Shown: positions 11,890-24,970, counted from the first letter of the stretch. The stretch is 64,000 nt of DNA from Phocoena phocoena (GCF_963924675.1 NC_089222.1:111925316-111989315); one strand, 5' to 3'. Notes: a model not told the origin generated them from the sequence alone. A program made the numbers and translations.

Positions 11890-12205
11890 GTTCTACCTCT
11901 CCCTGTGTCCATTGCCATACACCTTTGGTAGGGCCCTTGCACTCTGACTCTTGAACTCTGCCATGTGGCTTGCACTGGGCCAATGGAATATTGGTAAACA
12001 AGATGCAAGCAGAGACTGGTGGAGAGGCATGCAAAGCAGAACCACTCTGCAGAAAAATGAATGATCCCAGCCAAGCCCAGCTAAGCCTAGCCTAGGTCAG
12101 CTGAATCCCAGTGATGCATGATAAATAAATGCTCACTGGTATAGGCCACTGAAGTTTTGAGTGCTTTATTATGCAGCATTGTCACAATACAGAATTGATA
12201 CATGC
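11890..12205 (+). repeat. MLT1-family LTR (ERVL-MaLR)
   Basis: 'ccatgtggcttgcactgggc' and 'cagccaagcccagctaagcc' precede the characteristic end: 'gataaataaatgctcactgg', 'aggccactgaagttttgagt', 'gctttattatgcagcattgt' and 'agaattgatac'. This matches the shared 3' end of the MLT1 LTRs (aataaatg...gccactaagttttgggg...ttacgcagca...aactgatac). The L1 fragment to its left inserted near or just inside its 5' part. Confidence 0.75.
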
Positions 12206-12273
12206 ATGATCATTAGTGATCTTAATCAAGCAATTCCCCTTGTAAGAGCAAAGCAATGATTAGTGTTGACCAT

Positions 12274-12540
12274 AGGCAGTATGGACTGATGGTTAAGGTA
12301 GTGTGCTACAAAGCCAGACTGCTTGGCTTTTAACCTCATTTTTGCCACTTACCAATAATTTTACATTGATCAGATTACCGATTCATGTCATGCTTCAGTT
12401 TTCTCATCTATAAAACGTAGAAAATAATAGCATATACTGCATAAGTTTTGTTATGAGTATTAAATATGTGATATATGTAAAATGCATGTAAAAAACTGTG
12501 CCTCATGTGGAGTAAGTGCTCAATAAATGTTATTGTTCCT
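12274..12540 (+). repeat. MIR SINE
   Basis: A nearly complete mammalian-wide interspersed repeat. The tRNA-derived head ('cagtatggactgatggttaa', 'agccagactgcttggctttt') is followed by the core ('gccacttaccaataatttta', 'ttttctcatctataaaacg'). The 3' end is L2-like ('gtaagtgctcaataaatgtt'). Divergence is high, as for all MIRs. Confidence 0.85.
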
Positions 12541-15500
12541 GTATGCAAATAGAACCTTGTCTAATGAATGTTTTCATTGTTCTTTCTCTTGATGAGTGTT
12601 ATGCTATGTTCATCTTATCCATGATGTATGGTTCTGTACATCTGTGAAGAAGTATAAAAATATTAATGTTTTATCATTTTGCTCAACAGCATGGGGTCTT
12701 TTGAATTCAGAAGTAGGAAGAGTCCTAAATTGTAAGCCACACTTGGACACTTATAAAAGGGGCAATAGCAGATTTTCTGAGATGGTCACGTGAGATATCC
12801 TAATAAAATATAGAAAAGTAGGATCCGAGAAGGTAAAGCCTATTCATGATGAAGCTAATAACCAAGCCCCAAAATATTCAAGTTGAGACTCTTCTTGCAA
12901 AGTTCACTTCCTTTCAAAGCTATCCAGAGAACAATTCCCAAGGGGAAGTCAGCTTGATAAACTCTCAGGGATTAAAGTAGCCTGGACTAGCCTTCAGACG
13001 TACTGCATTTTTGTCATTTCTGTTTTTTGCCTATGTTCATACCTCTTTTGGGCTCCCCATTTGTTGGTGGTGGTGCTATGGAGTGTCTTATGGATCAAAT
13101 GACAGCAAGTACATGGGTTCTACTCTTTCACTGTGAGGACCTTTGGAGAGGAAATCCTTGAGAGTAATAGTTTATCAGTATCCTTATTGCCTTCTACCAT
13201 TATGCATAAGACTTTCTATTACACAGAATACTCAAGAAGATGCTAAGGAAAATATTCAGCTTTGCCAGAAGTTGACGGGACAAGCAGATGACTAATAGTG
13301 AAGTCCTTGGATTTTGCCATATTCATTGCCAAGGTTTTCTGAACAAGAAGGAGCTCCTCAGACATCTTCTAGGATTCTTCCCATAAAGCACTGGTAACAC
13401 ATCTCAGGATGCAGCATGACTGTCATCACCATCTGTAAAGAAGAGTCAAAAAGCTGTACGTAGCAACTGTTGGGACTTGCCACCTCTCTCGAGCACTGGC
13501 ACAGTCCCTGAATGAACTGCTTTCAATCAGCTACTGTGCAGTGCTAAAGAAGTCTTCCAGAGTCCCTGGTAGTTTTAGCCTGCAAGTAGAGGCAGTTTTC
13601 TCTTGATAGGAGAGAAATACAAGAAGTTACATGAATTGTCTGGATATATCTCTGAAAACTTCGTATAGACATATTTTCAATTATTAGCAGACCTGAACTG
13701 AGGTACTTCTAAACAGATGTGGATATGAATAGAATTAATTTTGATGCAAAACTAGTACATGAGGACATAGCCTTGTGGGTGACAACTGAGGAGCTGTGTT
13801 AAGAGTCATTTCCTATTACTAATGGTGTAGAAGTAGGAATAGTTTGTAGATTTGGCTTCAGGATCATCTTTTCCTGAAGGCCTGCTTAGGGAGATGAGAC
13901 ATGAGGATTATGTTATCAGAATATAAATTTGGCCTCTGGGGAAGCTCTTTTCAGCTCAAAAAATTATGGACATCTTTACAACACTCAGAAATCATTCTGC
14001 ATACACGATAACTCACTGGAAATATGGAGCCAGCCACACACAGCAGAGATCCTTAGGAGAACATCTTTGTTTGGAAGGAGATCAAAATAACAGCATCAAC
14101 TTACACCTGTGATGACCATTTGTAATGCTAAGGGTAGTCCTTGGAGATGCAGAAATGAAAGCTGTCGGTACATGCTGCCGGCTTGTAAGCTTTCTGACAA
14201 ATGATGGTTAATAGCGATAAGTGAGAAAAGAGACCCAGCCTGTGTTGGGGGTGCTAAAATAGCCTGGGAATCCATGGGGGGTTATTAAGCATCACCCCCT
14301 TTTCCAAGACCACCCTTCCACACGGTGAAAAATGAGGCAATAGAGCAGGTCAGGGTGCCAGCTTTTCACTCTGGGTATACTTGGGGAAGACATCCGGGGT
14401 GGGACTAATCATTAATCTCCTTTAAGCTTTCTACCATTACTCACAAGGCTTTACATAGAACCCTCCATTTTTTTCCTGGAAACTGTGGAGCTCTATTTAC
14501 ATCAGAAGGGACATCAAGTACCACAACAATCACTAAAAATGAAATCCTACCACTCAGCCTGCCAACCAGCATGGAAAGTGTACAGCTGTAAGTGAGCTTC
14601 ACAAGGCAAGGCACGCACAAGGGAGGGAAGACAGCAAGATGACAAAATAGCTTATGGATAGCATGAGAAAGGGGGTCAGCTGAGAATGGTAGATGACGAA
14701 ACCTAAAAAGACTCACAAAAGAGAAATCTTTGGCTTAGCTCTCTAGAAGCAGACAGAAAAAAGAATGGAGAAGCTATCTTGGGTGTGCAAGGGCAATGTC
14801 AAGCCCAGAGGTAAGACCTGCCCGAGTGCCTATGACTATAGATGCCAGGTTTACAGCCACTCGAACCCAAGGCTGTACAGGGACCCTGGGTTACATATCA
14901 AACTTGACAGCTGTATTTGATACTCACTCTCATCTCTATCATTGTTGAGTATAAGGGGCAAAAAGCTGAAGAGCTGCAGAGACATCTTAAATATTAAGGC
15001 TGTACAAACACTCTCAACATGAGATCACAGACATTTCAGAAAAGGTTATCTAAATGCTCTATGTATCTGTTATTTTTGTATACACTGAGACCTCTATGTA
15101 GGCAATAAAATATGGGAAAATATATTTAAACTTCGGTTAGTATCTTCTCTGCTATTCTACTAGCTTGTTTGGCCTCCATTCCCACATATCTCAGAGATTG
15201 AACACTTCAGAACAGTGCATGTGTGAAGGATTTGATGCTTTGTTTATAGGCTGCACACACATGTACCCTCGTATTTAAAAATCTGGGTCCATCCAAACCC
15301 TCTGGGAATTCTCTCTCCTTGCTTCTCAAAAGATCTTACACTACTTAATCTCTATTCATGTGGAACAAGAAACGGTGTCCTTCTCATTTTATTCCAAAGC
15401 CATCTTTAATGCCAAATGGATATAGGCGAAGTTGACATTTACTCAGAATTATTATTCAATCAAAGTGCTATTTTCTTCTTATGATGATTTCATTTGTCAG

Positions 15501-16572
15501 AGCGGTTTTAATGCAAAGCTTGTGATCAGGTATTTTTTCTTAAACAATTGGTGCTACCATCTGTGTCACCTGAGGCTTCTTTTTGTTGATTATTTTGCAT
15601 TGTAGCCTCATGTAATGTGACACAATGAAAACATAAATAACTTGAGCCTTGTTTTGCTGGGAAAAAACACTCCAGACAGTTGCATGGTGCCAGAGTACCA
15701 ATTCCAGGCAACGTAATATTCTTCCCACAAAAACATGCCACTTTTTTTTTCATCCTCTCTTTAAAATTCTTTGTTTAGTTTGATTAGACATCCACATCAG
15801 AGGCATTTTCTAGGGCATGGGGTCTGCCTGCTTGGGAACTTCCCACTGTGCTGATGAAGCACCATTCACGTAGTCTGAGCCGCTGGAGTTAAGAACAACC
15901 CTAGGGCATTTTTGTTTTCTGTTTTATATCTCGTTTATTCTTTCTCTTTGTTCTCTTCCATTCAGAGGAAGGTGTGTGCTAATGCCAACTTGTTAGAAGT
16001 GTACCCAGCAGGAGGAGGAAATGAGCTGTCTGGATTCTTTAAAATAGTTCTTGCTTATTCGCCCGGTGCTTTAGATTAGAATTAGAGGGTAGTCTTTCCA
16101 TAGATATAAGGGACTCACTCCTCATAGAGCTTAGGTTAGAAATGTCATTGCTCAGTAAAAACCTATATACCTTGATGGTTGGCCCCAATTCTCTGGTAAC
16201 TAACTTGTAGTGTATTCCCCACCCCCATGCCCAGTAGAAACGGTTTTTGGCTATTCTTTCTGTAACAGAGCTGTCTTCAAAAAATTAGATGCATTGGAGA
16301 TTGATTGACTCTGAGTGTTGTTTGGAAAATGCTGGATTCCAGCATGAGCTGTATTTTCTACTGTCTTGCTAGAGCTGGCACTTGTGTCTTGGAATAGGTT
16401 GAAAAGAAAAGGGAGTACTGAGCTAAGTTAATCTGAGAGTATTTTTTAAACTTAATTTTCAGAATGTATCATCACTAGAGAGTGAAAATAAAATTACAGC
16501 CTTGCAGAACATTTTAAGAGCTAGGATTTTGGATCAAAGCTCATGTTCAGCTTATTGACCAATGCAACTTCC
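12541..16572. other. 4-kb stretch without recognised elements
   Basis: No gene and no repeat that I can name. From about 13.0 to 15.1 kb the base composition is more even than its surroundings. Frames are short: 14441-14716 (-, 91 codons) and 15526-15753 (-, 75 codons). No frame shows a protein domain that I know, and I see no paired splice sites around a coding exon. Candidate explanations are unrecognised old repeats, conserved noncoding DNA or a decayed processed pseudogene. Confidence 0.4.
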
Positions 16573-16814
16573 AGGTTGAGCTGCTTTTTTTGTTGCTGTT
16601 CTTGAATTTTTAAATTTTATATATATTTTTTAATACAGCAGGTTCTTATTAGTCATCCATTTTATACACATCAGTGTACACATGTCAAACCCAATCGCCC
16701 AATTCATCACACCACCACCCACCCACCGCTTCCCCCCCTTGGTGTCCATACATTTATTCTCTACATCTGTGTCTCAATTTCTGCCCTGCAAACCGGTTCC
16801 TCTGTACCATTTTT

Positions 16815-19800
16815 CTATGTTCCACATATATGCGTTAATATACGATATTTGTTTTTCTCTTTCTGACTTACTTCACTCTGTATGACAGTCTCTAGATCCA
16901 TCCACGTCCCAAAAAACAACCCAATTTCGTTCCTTTTTATGGCTGAGTGATATTCCATTGTATATATGTACCATATCTTCTTTATCCATTCATCTGTTGA
17001 TGGGCATTTAGGTTGCTTCCATGACCTGGCTATTGTAAATAGTGCTGCAATGAACATTGGGGTGCATGTGTCTTTTTGAATTATTATTTTCTCTGGGTAT
17101 ATGTCTAGTAGTGGGATTGCTGGATCATATGGTAATTCTATTTTTAGTTTTTTAAGGAACCTCCATACTGTTCTCCATAGTGGCTGTATCAATTTACATT
17201 TCCAGCAACAGTGAAAAAGGGTTCCCTTTTCTCCACACCCTCTCCAGCATTTGTTGTTTGTAGATTTTCTGATGATGCCCATTCTAACTGCTGTGCAGTG
17301 ATACCTCATTTTAGTTTTGATCTCCATTTCTCTAATAATTAGTGATGTTGAGCAGCTTTTCATATGCTTCTTGGCCATCTATATGTCTTCTTTGGAGAAA
17401 GGTCTATTTAGGTCTTCTGCCCATTTTTGGATTGGGTTGTTTTTTTTAATATTGAGCTGCATGGGCTGTTTATATATTTGGAAGATTAATACTTTCTCTG
17501 GTGATTCATTTGCAAATATTTTCTCCCATTCGGATGGTTTCTTTTCATCTTGTTTATGGTTTCCTTTGCTGTGCAAAAGCTTTTAATTTTCATTAGGTTC
17601 CATTTGTTTATTTTTCTTTTTATTTCCATTACTCTAGGAGGTGGATCAAAAATGATCTTGCTGTGATTTATGTCAAAGAGTGTTCTTCCTATGTTTTCCT
17701 CTAAGAGTTTTATACTGTCCAGTCTTACATTTAGGTACTCTAATCCATTTTGAGTTTATTTTTGTGTATGGTGTTAGGGAGTGTTCTAATTTCAATCTTT
17801 TACATGTAGCTATCCAGTTTTCCCAGCACCACTTATTGAAGAGACTGTCTTTTCTCCATTGTATATCCTTGCCTCCTTTGTCATAGATTAGTTGACCATA
17901 GGTGTGTGGGTTTATCTCTGGGCTTTCTATCTTGTTCCATTGATCTATATTTCTGTTTCGGTGCCAGTACCATATTGTCTTGATTACTGTAGCTTTGTAG
18001 TATAGTCTGAAGTCAGGGAGTCTGATTCCTCCTGCTCCACTTTTTTTTTTTTTTTTTTTTTTTTTTGCGGTACGCGGGCCTCTCACTGTTGTGGCCTCTC
18101 CCGTTGCAGAGCACAGGCTCCGGATGCGCAGGCTCATCGGCCATGGCTCACAGGCTCAGCCGCTCAGTGGCATGTGGGATTCTCCTGGACTGGAGCACGA
18201 AACCATGTCCCCTGCATTGGCAGGCGGGCTCTCAACCGCTGCGCCACCAGGGAAGGCCCTCCAGCTCCACTTTTTTCCCTCAAGACTGTTTTGACTATTC
18301 AGGGTATTTTGTGTCTCTATAGAAATTTTAAGATGTTTTCTTCTAGTTCTTAAAAAAATGCCATTGGTAATTTGATAGGGATTGTATTGAATCTGTAGAT
18401 TGCTTTGGGTAGTATAGTCATTTTCACAATATTGATTCTTCCAGTCCAAGACCATGGTATATCTCTCCATCTGTTGCTATCATCTTTCATTTCTTTCATC
18501 AGTGTCTTATAGTTTTCTGCATACAGGTCTTTTGTCTCCCTAGGTAGGTTTATTCCTAGGTATTATATTCTTTTTATTGAAATGGTAAATGGGAGTATTT
18601 CCTTAATTTCTCTTTCACATTTTTCATCATTTGTGTAGAGGAATGCAAGAGATTTCTGTGCATTAATTTTGTATCCTGCAACTTTACCAAATTCATTGAT
18701 TAGGTCTAGTAGTTTTCTAGTGGCATCTTTAGGATTCTCTATGTATAGTATCATGTCATCTGCAAACAGTGACAGTTTTACTTCTTCTTTTCCAATTTGT
18801 ATTCCTTTTATTTCTTTTTCTTCTCTGATTGCCATGGCTAGGACTTCCAAAACTATGTTGAATAATAGTAGTGAGAGTGGACATCCTAGTTATTTTCTTG
18901 ATCATAGAGGAAATGTTTTCAATATTTCACCATTGAGAATGATGTTTGCTGTGGGTTTGTCGTATATGGCCTTTATTATGGTGAGGTAGGTTCCCTCTAT
19001 GCCCACTTTCTGGAGGGTTTTCATCTTAAATGGGTTGAATTTTGTCAAAAGCTTTTTCTGCATCTATTGAGATGACCATATGGTTTTTATTCTTCAATTT
19101 GTTATTATGGTGTATCACATTGATTGATTTGTGTGTTTTGAAGAATCCTTGCATCCCTGGGATAAATCCCACTTGATCATGGTGTATGATCCTTTTAATG
19201 TGTTGTTGGACCCTGCTAGTATTTTGTTGAGGATTTTTGCATCTATATCCATCAGTGATATTGGTCTGTAAATTTCTTTTTTTGTAGTATCTGGATCTGC
19301 CTTTGGTATCAGTGTGATGCTGGCCTTATACAATGAGTTTGGGAGTGTTCCTTCCTCTGCAATTTTTTGGAAGAGTTTGAGAAGGATGGGTGTTAGCTCT
19401 TCTCTAAATGTTTGATAGAATTTACATGTGAAGCCATCTGTTCCTGGACTTTTGTTTGTTGGAGGATTTTTGTTGTTGTTGTTGTTGGAGGATTTTTAAT
19501 CTCAGTTTCAATTTCAATACTTGTGAGTGGTCTGTTCATATTTTCTATTTCTTCCTGGTTCAGTCTTGGAAGGTTATACCTTTCTAAGAATTTGTCCATT
19601 TCTTCCAGGTTGTCCATTTTATTGGAATAGAGTTACTTGTAGTTGTCTCTTAATATGCTTTGTATTTCTACAGTGTCTGTTGTAACTTCTCCTTTTTCAT
19701 TTTTAATTTTATTGATTTGAATCCTCTTCCTCTTTCCTTGATACATCCGGCTAATGGTTTATCCATTTTGTTTATCTTCTCAAAGAGCTAGCTTTTAGTT

Positions 19801-20886
19801 TTATTGATCTTTGCTATTGTTTTCTTTGTTTCTATTTCATTTATTTCTGCTCTGATATTTATGATTTCTTTCCTTCTGCTAACTTTGGGTTTTGTTTGTT
19901 CCTCTTTCTGTAGTTCCTTTAGGTGTAATGTTAGATTATTTATTTGAGATTTTTCTTGTTTCCTGAGGTAGGCTTGTATAGCTATAAACTTCCCTCTTAG
20001 AGCTGCTTTTGCTGCATCCCATATGTTTTGTGTCATCTTGTTTTCATTGTCATTTGTCTCTAGGTATGTTTTGCTTTCCTCTTTGATTTCTTCAGTGATC
20101 TCTTGGTCATTTAGTAACGTATTGTTTAGCCTCCATGTTTTTGTGTTTTTTACGTTGTTTTCCATGTAAATGATTTCTAATCTCATAGCATTGTGGTCAG
20201 AAGAAATGCTTGATATGATTTCAAGTTTTTTAAATTTACTGAGGCTTGATTTGTGACCCAGGATGTGATTTATCCTGGAGAACGTTCCATGCACACTTGT
20301 GAAGAAAGTGTAATCTGCTGTTTTTGGATGGAATGTCCTATAAATATCAATTAAATCTATCTGGTTTATTGTGTCATTTAAAGCTTGTGTTTCCTTATTT
20401 ATTTTCATTTTGGATTATATGTCCATTGGTGCAGGTGTGGTGTTATAGTCCCCTACTATTATTGTGTTACTGTCAATTTCCTTTTTTAACAGCTGTTAGC
20501 AGTTGCCTTATTATTGAGGTGCTCCTATGTTGGGTGCATATATATTTATAATTTTTGTATCTTCTTCTTGGATTGATCCCTTGATCATTATGTAGTGTCC
20601 TTCCTTGTCTCTTGTAACATTCTTTATTTTAAAGTCTATTTTACCTGATATGAGTATTGCTGCTCCAGGTTTCTTCTGATTTCCATTTGCATGGAATATC
20701 TTTTTCCATCCCCTCACTTTCAGTCTGTATGTGTCCCTAGGTCTGAAGTAGGCTCTTGTACTCTTGTAGACAGCATATATATGGGTCTTGTTTTTGTATC
20801 CATTCAGCAATCGTGTATCTTTTGGTTGGAGCATTTAATCCATTCACGTTTAAGCTAATTATTGATATGTATGTTCCTATGACCAT
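16815..20886 (-). pseudogene. LINE-1 ORF2 relic (endonuclease / reverse transcriptase)
   Basis: ORF2p of an intact L1 nicks target DNA with an N-terminal apurinic-type endonuclease and copies L1 RNA with its reverse transcriptase. Minus-strand open pieces cover the protein in order: 20834-20511 and 20408-19788 (endonuclease and linker), 18850-18563 (polymerase core, with the FADDM active-site motif at about 18753-18767), and 17378-16815 (C-terminal cysteine-rich region including HCCWKC). I place the start at the ATG complementary to 20884-20886, 58 bp after the ORF1 stop. Without the CHR SINE inside it, its span equals about 1280 codons, the family's usual length. Frameshifts and stops split it, so it is dead. 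Confidence 0.9.
18034..18276 (-). mobile_element. Short cetacean CHR SINE inside LINE-1 ORF2
   Basis: Oligo-T tail at the left, then 'gcggtacgcgggcctctcac', and the tRNA-like head at the right ('gcgccaccagggaaggcc'). The target-site duplication 'gctccactttttt' lies at 18034-18046 and 18264-18276, and the L1 ORF2 sequence resumes directly after it. The SINE is therefore younger than the host L1. The element proper is about 18047-18263. Confidence 0.93.
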
Positions 20887-20943
20887 TTTCTTAATTGTTT
20901 TGGGCTTGTTTTTGAAGGCCCTTTTCTTCTCTCTGTTTCACAC

Positions 20944-21847
20944 TTAGAGAAGTTCCTTTAGCATTTGTTGTAGAGCTGGTTTGGTGCTGCTGAATACTCT
21001 TAGCCTTTGCTTGTGTGTAAAGCTCTTGATTTCTCCATGGAATCTGCATGAGATCCTTGGCGGGTAGAGTAATCTTGTTTGTAGGTTCTTCCCTTTCATC
21101 ACTTTAAGTATATCATGCCACTCCCTTCTGGCTTGTAGAGTTTCTGCTGAGAAATCAGCTGTTAACCTTATGGGAGTTCCCTTGTATGTTATGTGTTGTT
21201 TTTTCCTTGCTGCTTTCAATAATTTTTCTTTGTCTTTAATTTTTGCCAATTTGATTACTATGTATCTCAGCATGTTTCTTCTTGGATTTATCCTGTATGG
21301 GACTCTCTGTGCTTCCTGGACTTGGGTGGCTATTTCCTTTCCCATGTTAGGGAAGTTTTTGACTATAATCTCTTCAAATATTTTCTCTGATCCTTTCTCT
21401 CTCTCTTCTCCTTCTGCACCCCTATAATGCGAATGTTGTCGCGTTTAATGTTGTCCCAGAGGTCTCTTAGGCTGTTTTCATTTCTTTTCATTCTTTTTTC
21501 TTTATTCTGTTCCATAGCAGTGAATTCCACAATTCTGTCTTCCAGGTCAATTATCCGTTCTTCTGCCTCAGTTATTGTGCCATTGATTCCCTCTGTGTAG
21601 TTTTCATTTCATTTGTTGTATTGTTCATCTCTGTTTGTTTGTTCTTTAATTCTTCCAGGTCTTTGTTAAACATTTCTTGCATCTTCTCCATCCTTGCCTC
21701 CATTCTTTTTCCTATGTCCTAGATCATCTTCACTATCATTATTCTGAATTATTTTTCTGGAAGGTTGCCTATCTCCACTTCATTTAGTTGTTTTCCTGTG
21801 GTTATATCTTGTTCCTTTATCTGGTACATAGCCCTCTGCCTTTTCAT
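20944..21847 (-). pseudogene. LINE-1 ORF1 relic (RNA-binding chaperone)
   Basis: ORF1p coats L1 RNA as a trimer in the cytoplasm. The start codon is complementary to 21845-21847; the stop is complementary to 20944-20946. The C-terminal 133 codons (21345-20944) remain open and hold the conserved RNA-binding end, including 'RLTADFSAETLQARREW'. The N-terminal half is broken. There is an in-frame TAA at codon 33 (complement of 21749-21751), and the total span, 904 bp, is not a multiple of three. The same codon-33 stop occurs in the second L1 copy at 27661. Confidence 0.9.
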
Positions 21848-22394
21848 CTTGTCTATCTCTCTGTGAATGTGGTTTTTGTTCCACAGGCTGCAGGATTATA
21901 GTTCTTCTTGCTTCTGCTGTATGCCCTCTGGTGGGTGAGGCTATTTAAGAGGCTTGTGCAAGTTTCCTGATGGGAGGGACTGGTGGTGCGTAGAGCTGGC
22001 TGTTGCTCTGGTGGGCAGAGCTGAGTAAAACTTTAATCCACTTGACTACTGGTGGGTGGGGCTGTGTTCTCTCCCTGTTGGTTGTTTAGCCTGAAGTAAC
22101 CCAACACTGGAGCCAACCAAGGCTCTTTGGTGGGGCTAATGGCGGACTCTGGGAGGGCTCACGCCAAGGAGTACTTCCCAGAATTTCTGTTGCCAGTGTC
22201 CTTGTCCTCACGGTGAGCCATAGCCACCCACCACCTCTGTAGGAGACCCTCCAACACTAGCAGGTATGTCTGGTTCAGTCTCTCCTGGCGTCACTGCTCC
22301 TTCCCCTACGTCCTGATGCACATACTACTTTGTGTGTGTCCTCCAAGAGTGGAGTCTCTGTTTCCCTCTGTCCTGTCAGAATCCTGCAATCAAA

Positions 22395-22616
22395 TCCTGC
22401 TAGCTGGGCTTCCCTGGTGGCGCAGTGGTTGAGAGTCCACCCGCCGATGCAGGGGACATGGGTTCGTGCCCCGGTCCGGGAATATCCCACATGCTGCAGA
22501 GTGGCTAGGCCCGTGAGCCATGGCCGCTGAGCCAGCACGTCCGTCTGCAACTGGAGAGGCCACACCAGTAAGAGGCCCGTGTACCACACACACACACAAA
22601 AAAAAGTCCTGCTAGC
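22395..22616 (+). mobile_element. Short cetacean CHR SINE inside LINE-1 5' UTR
   Basis: Forward orientation relative to the window, so opposite to its host L1. The head reads 'gggcttccctggtggcgcag', box B-like 'gggttcgtgcc' follows, and the end is 'ggcccgtgtaccac' with a CA/A-rich tail. The 10-bp target-site duplication 'tcctgctagc' lies at 22395-22404 and 22607-22616; the element proper is 22405-22606. The tail has turned into a short (CA)n run before the A's. Confidence 0.92.
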
Positions 22617-22966
22617 CTTCAAATTCTGATTCTCTAGAAATTCTTCCTCCCATTGCCGGGCCCCCATTTTCAGAAGCCTGATGTGGGGCTCAGAACCTTC
22701 ACTCCAGTGGGTGGACTTCTGTGGTAAAGTGTTCTCCAGTTTGTGAGTCACCCACTCAGCAGTTATGGGATTTGTTTTTATTGTGATTGCGCCCCTCCTA
22801 CCATCTCACTGTGGCTTCACCTTTGTCTTTGAGTGTGGGGTATCTTTTTTGGTGAGTTCCAGTGTCTTCCTGTTGATGATTGTCCAGCAGTGTTCTCACA
22901 AGAGGGAGAGAGCACATCCTTCTACTCTGCCAATTTGATTCCAGATCTTGAGGTTTAGCTGCTTTT

Positions 22967-24559
22967 GTTTGATTGTTTTTGGTTGTACATGTTTGTGCTC
23001 TCTCTAGGGCACAAAGATAGTCTTCGGATATATTGGAAATTGTTTATTGGTGATAGAAAGTGTTATAAATACCATCTTTTTGTCCTCCTTCAAACATTTT
23101 CCCTTCATATCCATAAAAGAGCCAGATTTTAAGTAACACGACTTAGAGCAAGCACCAGTGGACACGAGGGATTCTGATTTTCTGTGTACTTCTTACTCAG
23201 AAAGTTGATTAAGTATGTTTTACTCAATTAACCACAGATGAGCCCTTGTGCTCCACTAGTTTGTAATTGCCCTAATTGATTCTGAGGCGAGATCGCTGGT
23301 CAGAGTCAAGCCAGATGTAGGCTTTGTTAGTGATTTTGATGGAATGACCCCAGGAAGCTTCATTTTTACAGCTTTGATATTAAAAAGTCTAAGAAGCTTG
23401 CCCAGGCCTCTCTGCTTACTTAATTATATTTTTTGATAATTTATTTTACCAATTGACTTCTAGCCAGGCCAGGTTATGTTTGATCTTGATGAGGTTGCAG
23501 ACTTGCAGGAGAGGAGGAAATGTCCTAGCTCATTATCTTCTATTCTTGCTTTATCAGACCTGTTTTCTGGAAACTATGCAAATTCTGGTTCTCAGACATT
23601 TTCTTTGAAAACCATTCATTTCTCTCTCCTCTTTTGAATTATTTCTTTAGCATAGGGTGAATAATCTGTCTCCTGGCTTCTAATCACTGATGTTAGAGAT
23701 TTCACCATTAGCCAGTTATTCTGCTGTCTTAAGAATTATCTTTCCAATTCTATTCAAAAACCGATATTATTTTGGTAAAGTGGGGCTTTAGGTAGAAGAT
23801 TGGGTTAAGATCAAATTCCATTAGATACAACAATCTGATTAATTTAGAATTCTTAGAACTTTACTGATAAAGCAGTGTAGCAGAAATTATTTTGATACAG
23901 GTTTTTTATTCTTGATAATATTTCCAAATTAGACTCAGCATCTACTACCCTCCTACTGTCTCCACCTGGAAGGGAGCAAGAATAGAAGGCAGAGAGTAAG
24001 CTAAGATAGGCTGTTTTCTGTCATGAGGCAGAATGAGGACTTGAGATAGACATTAAGTTAAGGAATTTAAAAAATTGTTTTATGTTTTTGTTTTTTTTTA
24101 GCACCAGAGTTTGTGGGCTGTGGGGTTCATATTTACTATAGGAGTTTCTGTTATATTCTGTTATAATGGTTCTTAGAAGCATTTGTTACAAGAGTTCAAC
24201 TCCTGTTGACTCACACAGGCATGCTCTCTTGGAACACAAATAACTCTGGGAGTTGAAAAATATGAAGTCCTTCCTACTCCAGTACCCTTCCAAATGTAGT
24301 TATTGCAGAGGAAAAAAAAAAAAAAAGATGTTGGAGTCCAGGAAGTATTCTATATATATGTGTAGTTACTGGAGAGCCAAGATAAATATTCTGTACATGT
24401 TTCTTTGGAGGAGAGGGTGTAGGTTCATAGTGAGAGGGGAGGAATGTAGTCCTGAAGACACACTTTTTGTATGACATAATTTCACCTACAGCTCCAGACT
24501 TTTCAGAATTATTCTCAGTCACATTTAGTAGGCAATTCATAGTCCATGGTCATGTGAGT
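22967..24559. other. Unclassified stretch
   Basis: No gene or named repeat in about 1.6 kb. A purine run at 24310-24327 (poly-A) and a T run near 24090 are low-complexity. The frames at 24253-24474 (+) and 24274-24540 (-) lie on opposite strands of the same DNA and look like chance frames. Confidence 0.4.
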
Positions 24560-24970
24560 AAATATCTTATGCTGTTAAAGAGAAAAACCACAGGCCCAAA
24601 ATGGCGTCACTTGTGCTGAAACCCAAGGCACCAAACTAGATTTAAAACCTAACCTAACAGCAGTTTTGACCTTCACCAAATATGTAATTTTAATCAACCA
24701 GTCTGGAATTTTCTGGTCAGCACCAATGAGATAATCTGCCATGTGGGACCACTCCATCCCCCATAGGAAGAAGAGGCAATTTCAGTGATAAAACCCTTGC
24801 TGTTCCCTCCCCCTCCCCCCAAAAAGATACCCATAAAATTCTTCCATTTGTAGAACACCTCAGACTGCCCTTTCAGTTGCTAGATGGGATGCTGCCCAAT
24901 TCATGAAGTGCCTAATAAGGCCAATGAGAGCTTCAAATTTACTCAGTTGAATTGTGTTTTTTAATAACTC
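24560..24970 (+). repeat. Probable ancient LTR, family not named
   Basis: 'cccaaaatggcgtcacttgt', 'acctaacctaacagcagttt', 'cagtctggaattttctggtc' and 'gaccactccatcccccatag' are followed by 'gggatgctgcccaattcatg'. The end, 'cctaataaggccaatgagag' and 'actcagttgaattgtgtttt', has the shape of an LTR 3' end with a degraded AATAAA. I recognise the pattern from mammalian LTRs but cannot assign a family name safely. Confidence 0.45.

Larger units (their letters stand above)
16573..22966 (-). mobile_element. Nearly full-length, inactive LINE-1
   Basis: A LINE-1 inserted in reverse: its 3' UTR is at the left (about 16590) and its 5' UTR reaches the right edge, which on its own strand reads 'ggcagagtagaaggatgtgc'. 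A 16-bp target-site duplication with one mismatch flanks it ('aggttgagctgctttt' from 16573, 'aggtttagctgctttt' from 22951). After two later CHR SINEs are removed, roughly 6 kb remains, the full length of a mammalian L1. Order on the minus strand: 5' UTR 22950-21848, ORF1 21847-20944, ORF2 20886-16815, 3' UTR. Both ORFs are broken, so it cannot move by itself. The 3' UTR type and 5' end are cetartiodactyl. Confidence 0.95.

Noticed and set aside
17317..19630. Plus-strand frames of 60-106 codons across 17.3-19.6 kb
   Set aside because: They are antisense shadows of LINE-1 ORF2, which lies on the minus strand.
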